From positions 1-64,000 of the forward strand of contig JAISHK010000008.1 of NCBI GenBank assembly GCA_031262585.1: a stretch of 64,000 bases of DNA, read 5' to 3'. The translations under genes were made by a program, and so were the position numbers. The notes under the pieces were generated by a model that was given only the letters and a program-made list of their open reading frames with translations, had not been told where the DNA came from and did no database searches. This DNA is from Endomicrobium sp. (lineage in GTDB: Bacteria > Elusimicrobiota > Endomicrobiia > Endomicrobiales > Endomicrobiaceae). This document shows positions 1 to 10,026 of the stretch, piece after piece (positions within the stretch are counted from its first letter, which is position 1; every line of letters starts with the position of its first letter).

Positions 1-143
1 TCATTCTCAGATATATTATTACCAGTCTTAATCCCAAATTTAACAACACTATCAGCAAAAACTATAAGATTTTTACCAGAGTCAAAAAACAATTTGACCA
101 TATTTTTTTTCAATTTCACTTTTTCTATTCTTTCAATTTTCAT
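1..143 (-). CDS. recX: RecX-like regulatory protein, N-terminal fragment cut by the window edge
   Basis: An open frame starts with ATG at 143 and runs off the left end of the window, giving about 47 residues. The readable part (starting MKIERIEKVK, then FFDSGKNLIVFADSVVKFGI) resembles the start of RecX, a modulator of RecA, where a short beta-strand segment on how the gene product responds to its substrate precedes the helical repeats. It begins only 7 bases after the stop of the upstream DUF362 gene, so it is probably the last or a later gene of the same minus-strand operon. It is too short to show the helical repeats that would confirm the family; the call rests on pattern similarity. Confidence 0.5.
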   Translation of the reverse strand, partial: MKIERIEKVKLKKNMVKLFFDSGKNLIVFADSVVKFGIKTGNNISEN

Positions 144-150
144 TTTATTA

Positions 151-1197
151 CTAGTAACTTATTAATTTATAGTTTCTGTTGCCCAATCCTAAACTTTCTG
201 CATACTCTAATTGAATCGTAGAGTCTATTTTTGGATAAAGTTCTTTAAAGAGATCTTTTCCAAAAATTTTATTTACTAAATCGTAACTTGCTTGATCAGC
301 TGCTACAGGATCGACACTAGCGACAATTCCTATATCTTCCATAAGAGGATTATTCCTTGACAAAGAAAAACAATCGCAATATTTACTTATATGATTTAAA
401 AAATTTATATACGAGCCTTTTTTATTTTTTAAAACACCTACTGCATACTCTACTATTTTCTCCTGAACTGATAGAGAACTTTCATTCCATTTCAAGCTAA
501 ACACCTCAAACGCACAACTTACCAAACACTGTCCACAGCCTGCACATTTTTTTTCATTCATAACTATTTTTTTATCTACAAGAAATAAAGCTTTCTGATA
601 ACAATGCTTAACACATTCACCACATCCCATACAACAGTGCGGATTTACTGTAGGTTTTGAAGAATGATGCATAGCATATTTACCAGCTTTACTACCGCAA
701 CCCATACCTATATTTTTTAAAGCTCCTCCAAAACCTGTTATTTCATGACCTTTAAAATGACTCATAAATATAAAACTATCGGCACTGTATATTCCTTGGG
801 CTATCATAACCGTTTTAAAGTGTTTTAAATTAACTTTCACCTCACTTTCCACATCCCCTCTTAGTCCATCAGCAATAATTACAGGACATCCACATTTTTC
901 AATCGTAAAGCCATGCTTATTCGCAATAAGATGATGATGATACGCATCAGATCTCCTGCCCACATAAATCGTGCTGGCATCTGTTAAAAAAGGAAAAGCA
1001 GTTTTTTCTTTAGCAATTTTTACAACAGAAGAAACATATTCAGGTTTAATATATCCTTTATTTCCTTCTTCACCAAAATGTATTTTTATTGCCAAGAAAT
1101 TTCTTGCTTTAACATGATTAAAAATTCTAGTAGCTTTCAAAAAATCATACAATTTATCTTTCTTACTCCAAGAAAGAAAATACACTTTTTCTGCCAT
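151..1197 (-). CDS. DUF362 domain protein with two 4Fe-4S ferredoxin motifs
   Basis: A 348-residue protein of the DUF362 family. The N-terminal two thirds carry the DUF362 core, including the stretch FKGHEITGFGGALKNIGMGC. It is followed by two ferredoxin-type cysteine clusters near residues 189-200 (CMGCGECVKHC) and 218-229 (CAGCGQCLVSC), each of the CxxCxxCxxxC form that binds a 4Fe-4S cluster. The precise reaction of this family is not established; an electron-transfer or redox role in the cytoplasm is inferred from the clusters. It lies between an RluA-type pseudouridine synthase (45 bases upstream) and the recX fragment (7 bases downstream), suggesting co-transcription. All eight cluster cysteines are present and the length is usual, so the gene looks intact. 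Confidence 0.85.
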   Translation of the reverse strand: MAEKVYFLSWSKKDKLYDFLKATRIFNHVKARNFLAIKIHFGEEGNKGYIKPEYVSSVVKIAKEKTAFPFLTDASTIYVGRRSDAYHHHLIANKHGFTIEKCGCPVIIADGLRGDVESEVKVNLKHFKTVMIAQGIYSADSFIFMSHFKGHEITGFGGALKNIGMGCGSKAGKYAMHHSSKPTVNPHCCMGCGECVKHCYQKALFLVDKKIVMNEKKCAGCGQCLVSCAFEVFSLKWNESSLSVQEKIVEYAVGVLKNKKGSYINFLNHISKYCDCFSLSRNNPLMEDIGIVASVDPVAADQASYDLVNKIFGKDLFKELYPKIDSTIQLEYAESLGLGNRNYKLISY

Positions 1198-1242
1198 TAG
1201 ACACTCCTATAAGCATTTTCAATAACACTTTATTAATATAAA

Positions 1243-1959
1243 TTATTTCCCATATTTACGAAGCTGCTTCAATGTAATTTCAAAATCTTTAGGTAAAGAG
1301 GCCGCAAAACTCTGTTCTTTACCTGTTTCACTCAATATTAAAGTTAAAGAAGCAATATGAAGTGTAAGCCTTTTAATAAGAGGTTTCTCAGTTTCACCAT
1401 TTTTCATCTTATAGTTACGTTTAAAAGATGATAAGAGTATAGGTTCAGATATGCCATACTCATTATCTATTGCAAGAGGATGTCCCAAACTCCACAAATG
1501 TATTCTTACCTGATGTTTTCTTCTTGTAACTGGCCAAACTTGAATTAAAGTATAACTTTTAAAACGCTCTAATACTTTAAAATTAGTTATTGACTCTTTG
1601 CCTCTTATATTAATAGAAACAGTTCCATCAGAAACTAAAATAGGCTTATTTATAGTTCCTTCATCTTTATCCAAAACACCTGACACTAAAGCAATATATT
1701 TTCTACAAATTTGCAAATTTTCAAACTGTATTCTTATATCCCGATACACTTGAAGACTTTTTGCGATAACTAAAACGCCAGTTACATCTTTATCAGTCTT
1801 TTGAACCACCCACAGTTTTTGATTTAACTGTCTTTCCAGTATTCCTACTACAGTTTCTTTCACATTAGTATGCTGATCTGGTATAACAAGTAATCCTGCA
1901 GGTTTATTTATAACTACAATATTTGTATCTTGATATAATATTTTTATTTCTTTGTTCAT
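1243..1959 (-). CDS. RluA-family RNA pseudouridine synthase with an altered HRLD motif
   Basis: A 238-residue RluA-type pseudouridine synthase, expected to isomerise uridine in rRNA or tRNA. The family core is visible: the start motif INKPAGLLV (residues 17-25), the catalytic-aspartate motif at 53-61, and the C-terminal RKHQVRIHLWSLGHPLAIDN that closes the active site. The usual HRLDxxTSG motif reads QKTDKDVTG here. The catalytic Asp (residue 56) is kept, but the preceding His, Arg and Leu are replaced. No S4 domain precedes the catalytic domain. It may have relaxed function or a specialised substrate. It is the first gene of a minus-strand group with the DUF362 gene and recX. RluA, RluC and RluD subtypes cannot be separated from the sequence alone. 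Confidence 0.85.
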   Translation of the reverse strand: MNKEIKILYQDTNIVVINKPAGLLVIPDQHTNVKETVVGILERQLNQKLWVVQKTDKDVTGVLVIAKSLQVYRDIRIQFENLQICRKYIALVSGVLDKDEGTINKPILVSDGTVSINIRGKESITNFKVLERFKSYTLIQVWPVTRRKHQVRIHLWSLGHPLAIDNEYGISEPILLSSFKRNYKMKNGETEKPLIKRLTLHIASLTLILSETGKEQSFAASLPKDFEITLKQLRKYGK

Positions 1960-2287
1960 AATTACCTATACAATTAACAAATATTTGATTAATAATACAC
2001 AATCAATACTAATATTATACTTAGTTAGTATAATAAAACTTATGGCAATTGACAACAACATAAGTAAAAAATTAAATATTAATTATCAAGATATCACTTC
2101 AATTCTTAGATAAACAAAGCAAGTAAATTTTAAATTTTACGATAAAAATAATTGAAATGCGTGATTAATTAAATAAAATGTGTAATTTACTTATATTATC
2201 TATTGATTATCTTATAAAAATTAACAAATACAATTGATAGCATATAAATATTTACAAACATTTATCATCAAATTTAAAAGAGTTAAA
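1960..2287. other. Divergent intergenic region between the RluA gene and the dead queC
   Basis: About 330 bases of very AT-rich sequence between the start of the minus-strand RluA-type gene and the plus-strand queC remnant. I see no open frame with recognisable protein similarity and no convincing sigma-70 promoter or hairpin. It presumably held divergent promoters for the two flanking units. Confidence 0.5.
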
Positions 2288-2897
2288 ATGAAATCACTTA
2301 GAAAAACAATAATTTTACTTTCAAGCGGATTAGATCTCATAACAGTTTCATATTATGCATTATCTAAAAGATATATATACAAACACTTAATATTTGATCA
2401 TAATCAGAAACATAAAAAAAATTAAGACAGCTATTAAAATCGCAAAAATAATTAATGTAAGATATTTTATTGTGAAAATAGATTCGACTTGTATCAATGA
2501 TTTAACAAATAAAAAAATACCTATTTACAAAACTATACCAAAAACAGTTTCTCCCATTTAATATTGTACACAAAAAACACTTTATTTTTATCTTATATGC
2601 AGTTTATAATGCACATGTAATTTTTATAAGTATAAAGCTATAAATTTTTCAAATTATCCAGACTATCAACTTGAATTTATAAAAACATATAATAATGTTC
2701 TAAAATTTCTTAAAACAAAAATAATCGTTCGCAACCCACTTTTTAAGTTAAATAAAACACAAATAATAAAATTGGGAATAAATTTAAAAGTTACTTGCAA
2801 AAATGCATGGACATGTTATAATGGTTATAAAAAGTCTTACATGAAATTTACAGATTCATGTAAACTTAGAACAAAAAAATTTAAAGAGGCACATTAA
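2288..2897 (+). pseudogene. queC: Decayed queC (7-cyano-7-deazaguanine synthase)
   Basis: QueC converts 7-carboxy-7-deazaguanine to preQ0 in queuosine synthesis. Translation from the ATG at 2288 gives MKSLRKTIILLSSGLDL, matching the QueC PP-loop start, but the usual SGGxDS ATP motif is changed to SSGLDL. A frameshift lies in the A-run near 2412-2420. After it, a single frame continues to the TAA at 2895-2897 with in-frame stops at 2559 and 2607. That frame still shows the family's C-terminal features: NYPDYQLEFIKTYNNVLKF, IKLGINLKV, and the zinc-ligand end with C, C and K.FKEAH. The remnant ends directly before queE at 2898, the usual queC-queE order. It cannot make a working enzyme. Confidence 0.85.
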
Positions 2898-3668
2898 ATG
2901 ATCACACCATTAATTAGTATTAAAGCACCTATTTATGATATTTTTTTTTCTTTTCAGGGAGAAGCTTTATATACAGGTCTTCCCCAGATATTTATCCGTT
3001 TCGCAGGATGTAATCTAAAATGCAATTATTGTGATACTTTGTATTCAACTATAATATCTAAAAAAGCAAAATATTTAACATGTAATAAAATTGTAAATAA
3101 AGTAATTTCAACATATATAAAAAATAAAGAAAATTTTACTGAAATTTTGACAAACACTTTTACTAAAAATCAAGCTTCTAAAAAACCATCTATTAGCATA
3201 ACTGGAGGCGAACCTTTATTACATGCAGATTATTTAGAAGTATTACTTCCTAAACTAAAGGAAAAAGGATTTAGTATTTACCTTGAAACTAACGGAACTA
3301 TGTTTAACAATTTAACTAAAATTATAAAGTTCTGTGACATAATTTCTATAGATTTTAAATTTAAGTCAGAATGTAAAAATAATTTTTGGAAAGAACATAA
3401 AAAATTTTTAAAAATTGCTTTAAGTAATTCTAAAAGTGAAACTTTCATTAAAAATGTCATAACTAAAAATACAAACATTTCAGAGATAAAAAAATCTGCT
3501 AAACTTATAAAGGGTATTTCAGATAAAATCCCTCTTATTTTACAACCTTCTATTAATAAAAATAGTCCTGCAATACAAAATCTTTATAAATTTTATTCCA
3601 TCGCAAAGAAAATAATTCCAAACGTTCATATTATGATACAAATGCATAAAATTTATAAAGTGAAATAA
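2898..3668 (+). CDS. queE: 7-carboxy-7-deazaguanine synthase (radical SAM)
   Basis: A 256-residue radical SAM enzyme that converts carboxy-tetrahydropterin to 7-carboxy-7-deazaguanine, the step before QueC. The N-terminus has the QueE substrate loop (FFSFQGEALYTGLPQIFIRF) and then the cluster motif CNLKCNYC (CxxxCxxC, near residues 38-45) followed by DT. ITGGEPLL (about residues 100-107) and the C-terminal QMHKIYKVK ending are also family features. The start ATG follows the stop of the queC remnant without a gap. The frame is intact, yet its partner upstream is dead, so the enzyme may be a leftover of a collapsing queuosine pathway or may feed a product that is exported or salvaged. Codon use is extremely AT-rich and it carries several lysine-rich insertions. 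Confidence 0.88.
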   Translation: MITPLISIKAPIYDIFFSFQGEALYTGLPQIFIRFAGCNLKCNYCDTLYSTIISKKAKYLTCNKIVNKVISTYIKNKENFTEILTNTFTKNQASKKPSISITGGEPLLHADYLEVLLPKLKEKGFSIYLETNGTMFNNLTKIIKFCDIISIDFKFKSECKNNFWKEHKKFLKIALSNSKSETFIKNVITKNTNISEIKKSAKLIKGISDKIPLILQPSINKNSPAIQNLYKFYSIAKKIIPNVHIMIQMHKIYKVK

Positions 3669-5018
3669 TATTTATAACTTATTATAAAGTTTTAAACTCA
3701 AATTTCATAACTTTCTTGCATTTTAAATCATACTTTTTATAAATATTTTACCCACCTCAGATTTTTATTCAATAAAATCTGCAGATACTAATCTTTATTG
3801 TTTTGCAAAAAACAAATTTCTAATATTTTAAAATAAATTATGAATGATTATAGGGAAGATTTTATCATTTTTTTTAAATCAAAAGATTATTACTATTTTA
3901 GATAATCTTTCAATAATGATTTATGAACAGTTTCGTATTTTAATTTCTATAATTTATATTTACTCTATCAAAAAATAAAGTAATGACAACGCATAAATCA
4001 TTTTTCTATGTTTACTTACTTGACTTGACGTAATTTATGTATTTTAATTAACAGAAAATTTACATTTATGCTAAATTTTGAAAATTTACTAGAATATCTG
4101 CAACTACCGATGTTGTTTTTTGTAATTGTATATTGACATTTTTTTCAACAGTAACATCTATTAATGATTAATTTTCTATAGCTTTTGTAAAATCTTTTTA
4201 GTTTAATTATGTTCTTCATACCTTATAAAAAATTATACCTTTTTAACTAAAATTTCTTGAAAAAATTTTAGCTTTAAAACATTTTTACAATTTTTATTTG
4301 CATAATTAAAAAGATTTTTCATGTTATATTTTTTTATCATTATTTATTATTTTTGATATATCTTTTATTGTCACCAATATCACTTAACTGAAAGTTCAAC
4401 TTATTAAGTACTTGCGCACATATTTTAAAGGATCCTCAAATTTTGTTGTTCAAAATATAAAAAAACATAACAAAAACATTTTCTAATTTTGTAAGTACAA
4501 CAGTTTTTATGTAATCTATTTTTAGTATTTGCATCTCTTTTATACAGTTTTATTCTTGCAATATAAACAATTAAAATTTTTATACTAAATATTTACTACT
4601 TTATTTACTTTTTTCAAAGTCGTAATTTTAAGATAATCTTTTTCCTCTCTTTTTCTTGTAGATTTCAAAATAGTTTTTTCTAAAATTAAGTTTCTTTGGA
4701 ATATTTTGCAATATGAATTTTAAAATTATTCTATTTTGTCTTTTTTAACATAACATCAATATTATCAAAATTTGCTTTTAAATTATTATCTAACAAATTT
4801 TTTTCCTCTAAAATTTGATGATATATTTATTTTTGAATCTTTTTGATTTTCATAAAATTGCTTTTCTTTTATATCTGGCAATTAAATTTGAAAAGAAATA
4901 TTATTTTGATTATCCTTGTTAGATTTATTATACCATGTTATTAGTTTTTTGAATTTTTGAGTTTGTTAAACTCATTTACGTTTTTCATATTCCGTAATTA
5001 ATAAAGTATTAATTTAGT
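3669..5018. other. 1.35 kb decayed AT-rich region, no intact gene
   Basis: No open frame in this stretch resembles a protein I know. On the minus strand short runs of plausible protein (for example near 4740-4810 and 4080-4180) are interrupted by many stops, which suggests one or more old minus-strand genes now beyond recognition. I see no tRNA, no terminator of convincing strength and no repeats. Confidence 0.6.
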
Positions 5019-6380
5019 TCAAGATATCCACTTTTCTAACATTTTAAGTACAATTTCTACCGAAACAGAAGGATCTTCAATCTGAATTTCTTCTATTTTA
5101 TTTTTGGCATTTTGTATCCATTTTCCAGCTGGTTTATTAAATATTTTCATTAACTTTTCCCCTGAAATTAATTCCGATTTAATATATAGCATATTTTTTG
5201 ATTTTAAATAATCTACTCTATTGCTCAGTTCAATAAGTTTTTTATTATTAGCATCATTTTCTATATAATATGCAAAAAAAAGTTCTTTTATTAAAGTAAA
5301 TTCATTACCACAATTTTTAATAAATCTACGAATTGCTATATCAGTCCAATTTTCAGAATACATTCTAATATATATACTATTTCGTATTATCAACAATACC
5401 TTTTGTATAAATTTTTTTGAATATTTAAGCCTTTTTAAAATAATTTCAATTTTAACAAATCCACTAATAATATTTTCACTAAAATAATTTTTATTGTTAC
5501 ATGCTTCATATTCTACTATACCATAAAGTAAGCCTGCCATTCTCAAAACTATATTATTTTTTACTCTATCTACAACTTTTAAACTGCAAGTAAATTCATT
5601 TAAAGATTCTTTGTTTTTTTTTAATTCTACAACTTCTGGAAGAATTTTTGATAGTAATCTAATATCATCTAACATTATAAACGCTTTTGAAGGATTGGGT
5701 TCAACTAATATTTTATTTATTTCATCCCTTATTCGCTCTTTTGAAACAATTTGTAGTCGTGTTACAGATGTTTTCATTGCAATATATGTAATATGTTCAA
5801 TATCAAAACCAAATTGCAAACATTGGCGTACAGCACGTAAAATTCTCAGAGGATCTTGTTTAAATATTATTTTAGCATTAAAAGGATCTGTTACTCTTAT
5901 TATTTTATTTTTAATATCATTAAGACCGTACGAGGTAAGGTCTAGAATTTTCATATCACTTAATCTCAAAAACAAAGCATTTATAGTAAAGTCACGTCTT
6001 AGTGCATCTTGTTCTAAAGAACCTACCTTTGTATATGGATTTCTTGAATTTAAATCATAATATTCCTTTCTTGGCATTATAAATTCTACTTCTACATTAT
6101 CCATAAACAGTTTAGCCGTGCCAAATTTTTCAAATACAACTGGCTTAGTGAGGTTATATTTACTCGCTAGAATTTTGGAAAAGTTTATGCCTGCTAATTG
6201 CAAATCTTTATTATCAGCTTTTGAGCAAATCATAATATCTAAATCTTTAGATTCTCTCTCAATAAATAAGTCTCTTACAAATCCACCCACAACATAAGCA
6301 TCAAAGCTGTTTTCTTTTGCTGTAATAGAAATTTTACCAATAATTGAAATATATTTTTGTGGTATAACCATATTTCTCAT
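5019..6380 (-). CDS. cca: CCA-adding enzyme / poly(A) polymerase family tRNA nucleotidyltransferase
   Basis: A 453-residue class II tRNA nucleotidyltransferase that adds CCA to tRNA 3' ends. The head domain has VVGGFVRD (residues 30-37), the metal-binding DLD (46-48), the RRDFTINAL motif (about 125-133) and the DPLRILRAVRQCLQFGF arginine motif. The six tRNAs in this window lack an encoded CCA, so this activity is needed. In many relatives an HD phosphohydrolase domain follows. Here the matching stretch reads LRMAGLLYGI, without the His-Asp pair, so that function appears lost. A good -10 box lies only 9 bases before the first ATG; a second ATG three codons in (MVIPQK) may be the true start. 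Confidence 0.88.
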   Translation of the reverse strand: MRNMVIPQKYISIIGKISITAKENSFDAYVVGGFVRDLFIERESKDLDIMICSKADNKDLQLAGINFSKILASKYNLTKPVVFEKFGTAKLFMDNVEVEFIMPRKEYYDLNSRNPYTKVGSLEQDALRRDFTINALFLRLSDMKILDLTSYGLNDIKNKIIRVTDPFNAKIIFKQDPLRILRAVRQCLQFGFDIEHITYIAMKTSVTRLQIVSKERIRDEINKILVEPNPSKAFIMLDDIRLLSKILPEVVELKKNKESLNEFTCSLKVVDRVKNNIVLRMAGLLYGIVEYEACNNKNYFSENIISGFVKIEIILKRLKYSKKFIQKVLLIIRNSIYIRMYSENWTDIAIRRFIKNCGNEFTLIKELFFAYYIENDANNKKLIELSNRVDYLKSKNMLYIKSELISGEKLMKIFNKPAGKWIQNAKNKIEEIQIEDPSVSVEIVLKMLEKWIS

Positions 6381-6389
6381 ATCTGTTTT

Positions 6390-6417
6390 ATTATAATATA
6401 AAAAAAACGTAAAACAA
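6390..6417 (-). promoter_or_regulatory. Candidate sigma-70 promoter of cca
   Basis: Reading the minus strand, TTGTTT (6412-6417) and TATAAT (6390-6395) are separated by 16 bases. The -10 box ends 9 bases before the first ATG of cca, so the transcript would start almost at the first codon (leaderless, or with a very short leader to the second ATG). AT-richness makes chance matches common. Confidence 0.45.
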
Positions 6418-8604
6418 TTTGTATTATATAATCGTTTTAATTTCTTTTTCTTTGCTCTTATATGAAATTATAACTCCATATCATCCTTATAATTATTTTT
6501 GTTACGCGATATTTAACTAAATTTAATATAAATTTCAGAAGTTTTTTATTTTATGTATACTCAAATTCAATTGCATCATCAAAAAAAATTTATTTTGACT
6601 TCAGCAAACAAAGATAACTTTTTGCCAATAAATTTATAAATAAAGTTTTCATTATTATGTCATAACTGAATTTTAAAATTTAATATCATCTAAATTAAGT
6701 TTACTAACTCGTATTCAATTAAATACAATTAATTTTTACATTTTTTGTCAAACTTAAGACTAAGTTTTTGCTTTGTCATACTCACTTTATATCCACATAA
6801 AAATCAATTCATTTTCTTCAAACTTAAGTAAACATCTTTCTTTTTTAAATGTTTCAACAAAAGCATTTTTTATTATATCACAACAATCTACTCTCTAAAA
6901 ACATATCTTCTGTTTTAATTCTCATATAAACACCTTTTTTATAATTTCCATTAATGGCATATTTAATCTCTTTTTGAGAAATCCATTTTAATTTTTAAAT
7001 TTTATTATATACATTTACTGCGTAGTCAAATTCGCTAAAATTTATATACTCTTTATCAAGATTTTTAAAAACTTTAATTTATATTTTTTAGTTTTAGACG
7101 CATTAATTTTTACATAAGCTTTATTTATTTTTTCTTTTCATTCAAAAACAATAAAACAATATCATTGCCAGTTTTTAAGTAGAAATACCAAACATAAGCA
7201 TCAAAACGATAATTATAAAAGATCTACTCATTAGGATACTTCTCCAGCGTTTTATTAGTTATAATCCTCTTAATATTTTTTAAAGAATTTTGTGCGACAA
7301 AAAAATTATTTATTGTGTCACAAGATTTTCAAAATCAGTTATAGACAATGAATTTATATCTGAATGTATGTATTTACACAATATCTGTCATTTCTAAATT
7401 ATAATGATCTAAAAACCTGATCTAAATATTTATAGTCTGTACTAAAATAAAAATATATTATCAACATTATTTTAGTTGCATCCTAGCAACTGAAATTACA
7501 ACAAAATAATATTAACTTTAAAAATTTTAGCAACATTCGCTGAAATATTTTTAGAAAGTTTCTATTAACCCAATAGCGTTGTTTATACTCAACAGTTTCA
7601 AAATACTCGACACTTCTTTTTGCACTTGTCCCTTTACTACAAAACAACATTTCTATCCTAAGAAAAATCCTTTTGCAGTATTTAAAAATCAGTAACAATT
7701 ACACACTAACAATTTGGTAATTCATTAAAACAAATTTGCTAAATGTTATATTATCATTTGTAAAACTTTTAAGTTTTTAACAAAAAAAGTTTTTAACTTA
7801 AAAATAATTAATAAGAGATAAGAGTTAAAATTTAAAACATTTTTAAAAGAAACACTTTTTGCAAGTTTAGTAGTTAATAAACAATTCGACACATTAAAAA
7901 ATTCCATTTTTTGAATCTCCTCTTGTGACTACAAAAACAAATCAACAAGAATATGTTTCTGCTCTATTACATATAAAACGCCTCGTGAGAAATTTCTCTA
8001 ATAAACTTTCGTAGATCAACACCAATATCTTTTAGTCTTTTTTCTTTGTTTATTATTTAACTCTACATCAAACACTAAAGTAAAAGAGTTATAAACTAAA
8101 AAACAATAAACAAATGAAAAATAACGCAAAAATTTCTTAATAAGAATCAATATTAACCATAATTGCAAATTCCAAATTAAAATATTTTTTATTTAAATTA
8201 CGAATTATTTCATTTTCATTATACTGATTTTTCAAAATAATTATAAAAGATTGAGCATTAATTCATCAATAATTGCATCTTCTTGTATCATTTTATTCCA
8301 TAAATGAATTGCCGAACAAGGAACGATCATTTATCTAAGGTAAATTTTTAATTCTTGATTTTAAAATTCATAAAATTCCACAATCGTATTAAGACCGATA
8401 CTATTTAATAAATTCAGATTTTTTATTCAAAAACAATTTTTCGTTTTAAAGCTTCTAATTCTAAATTTGAAATATGTATTTTCTCTTACTTAATTTTACT
8501 TATTATTAAATTATAGTAATTTAACAATTCTTTATACATTAAATACCAACTTAATTTTGTTTATCGCCTTATTTAAATAATATTCTGTTCATTCTTTATT
8601 TCAT
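6418..8604. other. 2.2 kb decayed AT-rich region between argH and cca
   Basis: No intact gene is recognised. Minus-strand translation shows short protein-like patches with many stops and frame changes, for example around 7130-7290 and 8160-8330. A 71-codon minus-strand open frame at 7483-7698 has no recognisable motif and no ribosome-binding site. The region is best read as the residue of one or more dead genes, originally on the minus strand. Confidence 0.55.
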
Positions 8605-9957
8605 TCATTTTAATTTTCGTTTGATATTTTTTATTTGACGCATAACAGCTTTTTTAGACGTTGCTCCATAAGAAGTTTTCGTATTAACAATATTTTTTAT
8701 ATCTAAATATTCAAATATATCTTTTTTAAATATAGGCGAAAATTTATTATATTCTTCCATAGAAAGTTCATTTAACATCTTAGATTTTTTTTTACAATAT
8801 AAAACGATATCTTTAATAAGTTTATGTGCTACTCTAAAAGGAATATCATTGTTTGCGAGATAATCTGCTAATTCAGTAGCTGCAATAAAACCCTTTTTAG
8901 TACTTCTTAAAGTTTTTTCTTTTAAAAATTTTAAACTATCTATCATTTCACTTATAACTTCAATACATAATTTTATATTATCTAAAGCATCAAAGACTGG
9001 AGGCTTATCTTCCTGTAAATCTCTATTATATGCAAGAGGAAGAGATTTTAAAATAGTAAGCATTGCAATTAAATCACCAAAAATTCTGCCTGATTTCCCT
9101 CTTATTACTTCAGCACAATCAGGATTGCGTTTTTGAGGCATCATTGATGAACCAGATGTGAATTTATCATCTATAGTTACATAATCAAACTCAGGATTCA
9201 TCCACAAAATTATTTCTTCACAAAGTCTGGTAAGGTGTAACGCTATTAAAGATACACAAAATACAAATTCTACTGCAAAATCTCTATCACTTACAGCGTC
9301 TAAAGAATTTTCACTTATATTTTTAAAATTTAAAATCTTTGCTACATATGACCTATCAACCTTAAAAGAAGTTCCAGACAAAGCGGCACTACCCAGTGGC
9401 AAAATATCAGTCCTTTTATAACAGTCATCAAGTCTCTCTTTATCTCTTTGCATCATCCAAGCGTAAGCAAGTAGATGATGTGCTGCTAAAATAGGTTGAG
9501 CAGGTTGCAAATGTGTAAATCCAGGCATTATAACATCAATATTTTTAGACGCTTTTTCAACAATTATTTTTTGAAAAGTAGTCAAAAGATTTTTTATTTT
9601 ATTAATTTCTTGCTTCAAATAAATTCTTAAATCAGTAGCAACTTGATCATTTCTACTTCTAGCTGTATGCATTTTACAACCAACAATTCCTATTCTACGT
9701 ATAAGTTCTTTCTCTATAGCATAATGTATATCTTCCTCTTCTGGAATTTTCCATTCCTTACTTAAATCTTTTAAAATTGACATTAAGCCAAAAATAATCT
9801 TTTTCCCGTCACTAGCACCTATAATACCGGTCTTTACAAGCATCTTAGTATGAGCTATAGAACCTGTAATATCTGATTCTATAAGTCTACCATCAAAAGA
9901 AAATGATCCAATAAACTTTTTTAAATTTTGCATTATATCCTCTAATATTTTTAGCAT
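8605..9957 (-). CDS. argH: Argininosuccinate lyase
   Basis: A 450-residue fumarase/aspartase-superfamily enzyme that splits argininosuccinate into arginine and fumarate, the last step of arginine synthesis. Visible motifs are SIAHTKML (near 33-40), HTARSRNDQVATDLR (about 98-112), TGFTHLQPAQP-type loop (PGFTHLQPAQP), and the family signature GSSMMPQKRNPD. The usual N-terminal WGGRF motif is not recognisable: the first 20 residues read MLKILEDIMQNLKKFIGSFS. The body is otherwise full length, so it is likely functional, with the true start uncertain (M1 or M9). It is the last gene of the lysS-lolC-lolD-ilvE-tamB-argH run, 69 bases after tamB. Confidence 0.93.
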   Translation of the reverse strand: MLKILEDIMQNLKKFIGSFSFDGRLIESDITGSIAHTKMLVKTGIIGASDGKKIIFGLMSILKDLSKEWKIPEEEDIHYAIEKELIRRIGIVGCKMHTARSRNDQVATDLRIYLKQEINKIKNLLTTFQKIIVEKASKNIDVIMPGFTHLQPAQPILAAHHLLAYAWMMQRDKERLDDCYKRTDILPLGSAALSGTSFKVDRSYVAKILNFKNISENSLDAVSDRDFAVEFVFCVSLIALHLTRLCEEIILWMNPEFDYVTIDDKFTSGSSMMPQKRNPDCAEVIRGKSGRIFGDLIAMLTILKSLPLAYNRDLQEDKPPVFDALDNIKLCIEVISEMIDSLKFLKEKTLRSTKKGFIAATELADYLANNDIPFRVAHKLIKDIVLYCKKKSKMLNELSMEEYNKFSPIFKKDIFEYLDIKNIVNTKTSYGATSKKAVMRQIKNIKRKLK

Positions 9958-10026
9958 TTTTCATACATATAATTAAAATAAATTTACACATTACACAGTT
10001 ATTAATTTTAAACTTATATTTCAATT

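Noticed and set aside
7483-7698. 71-codon minus-strand open frame
   Set aside because: No ribosome-binding site, no recognisable motif, and neighbouring sequence is decayed; likely chance or remnant.
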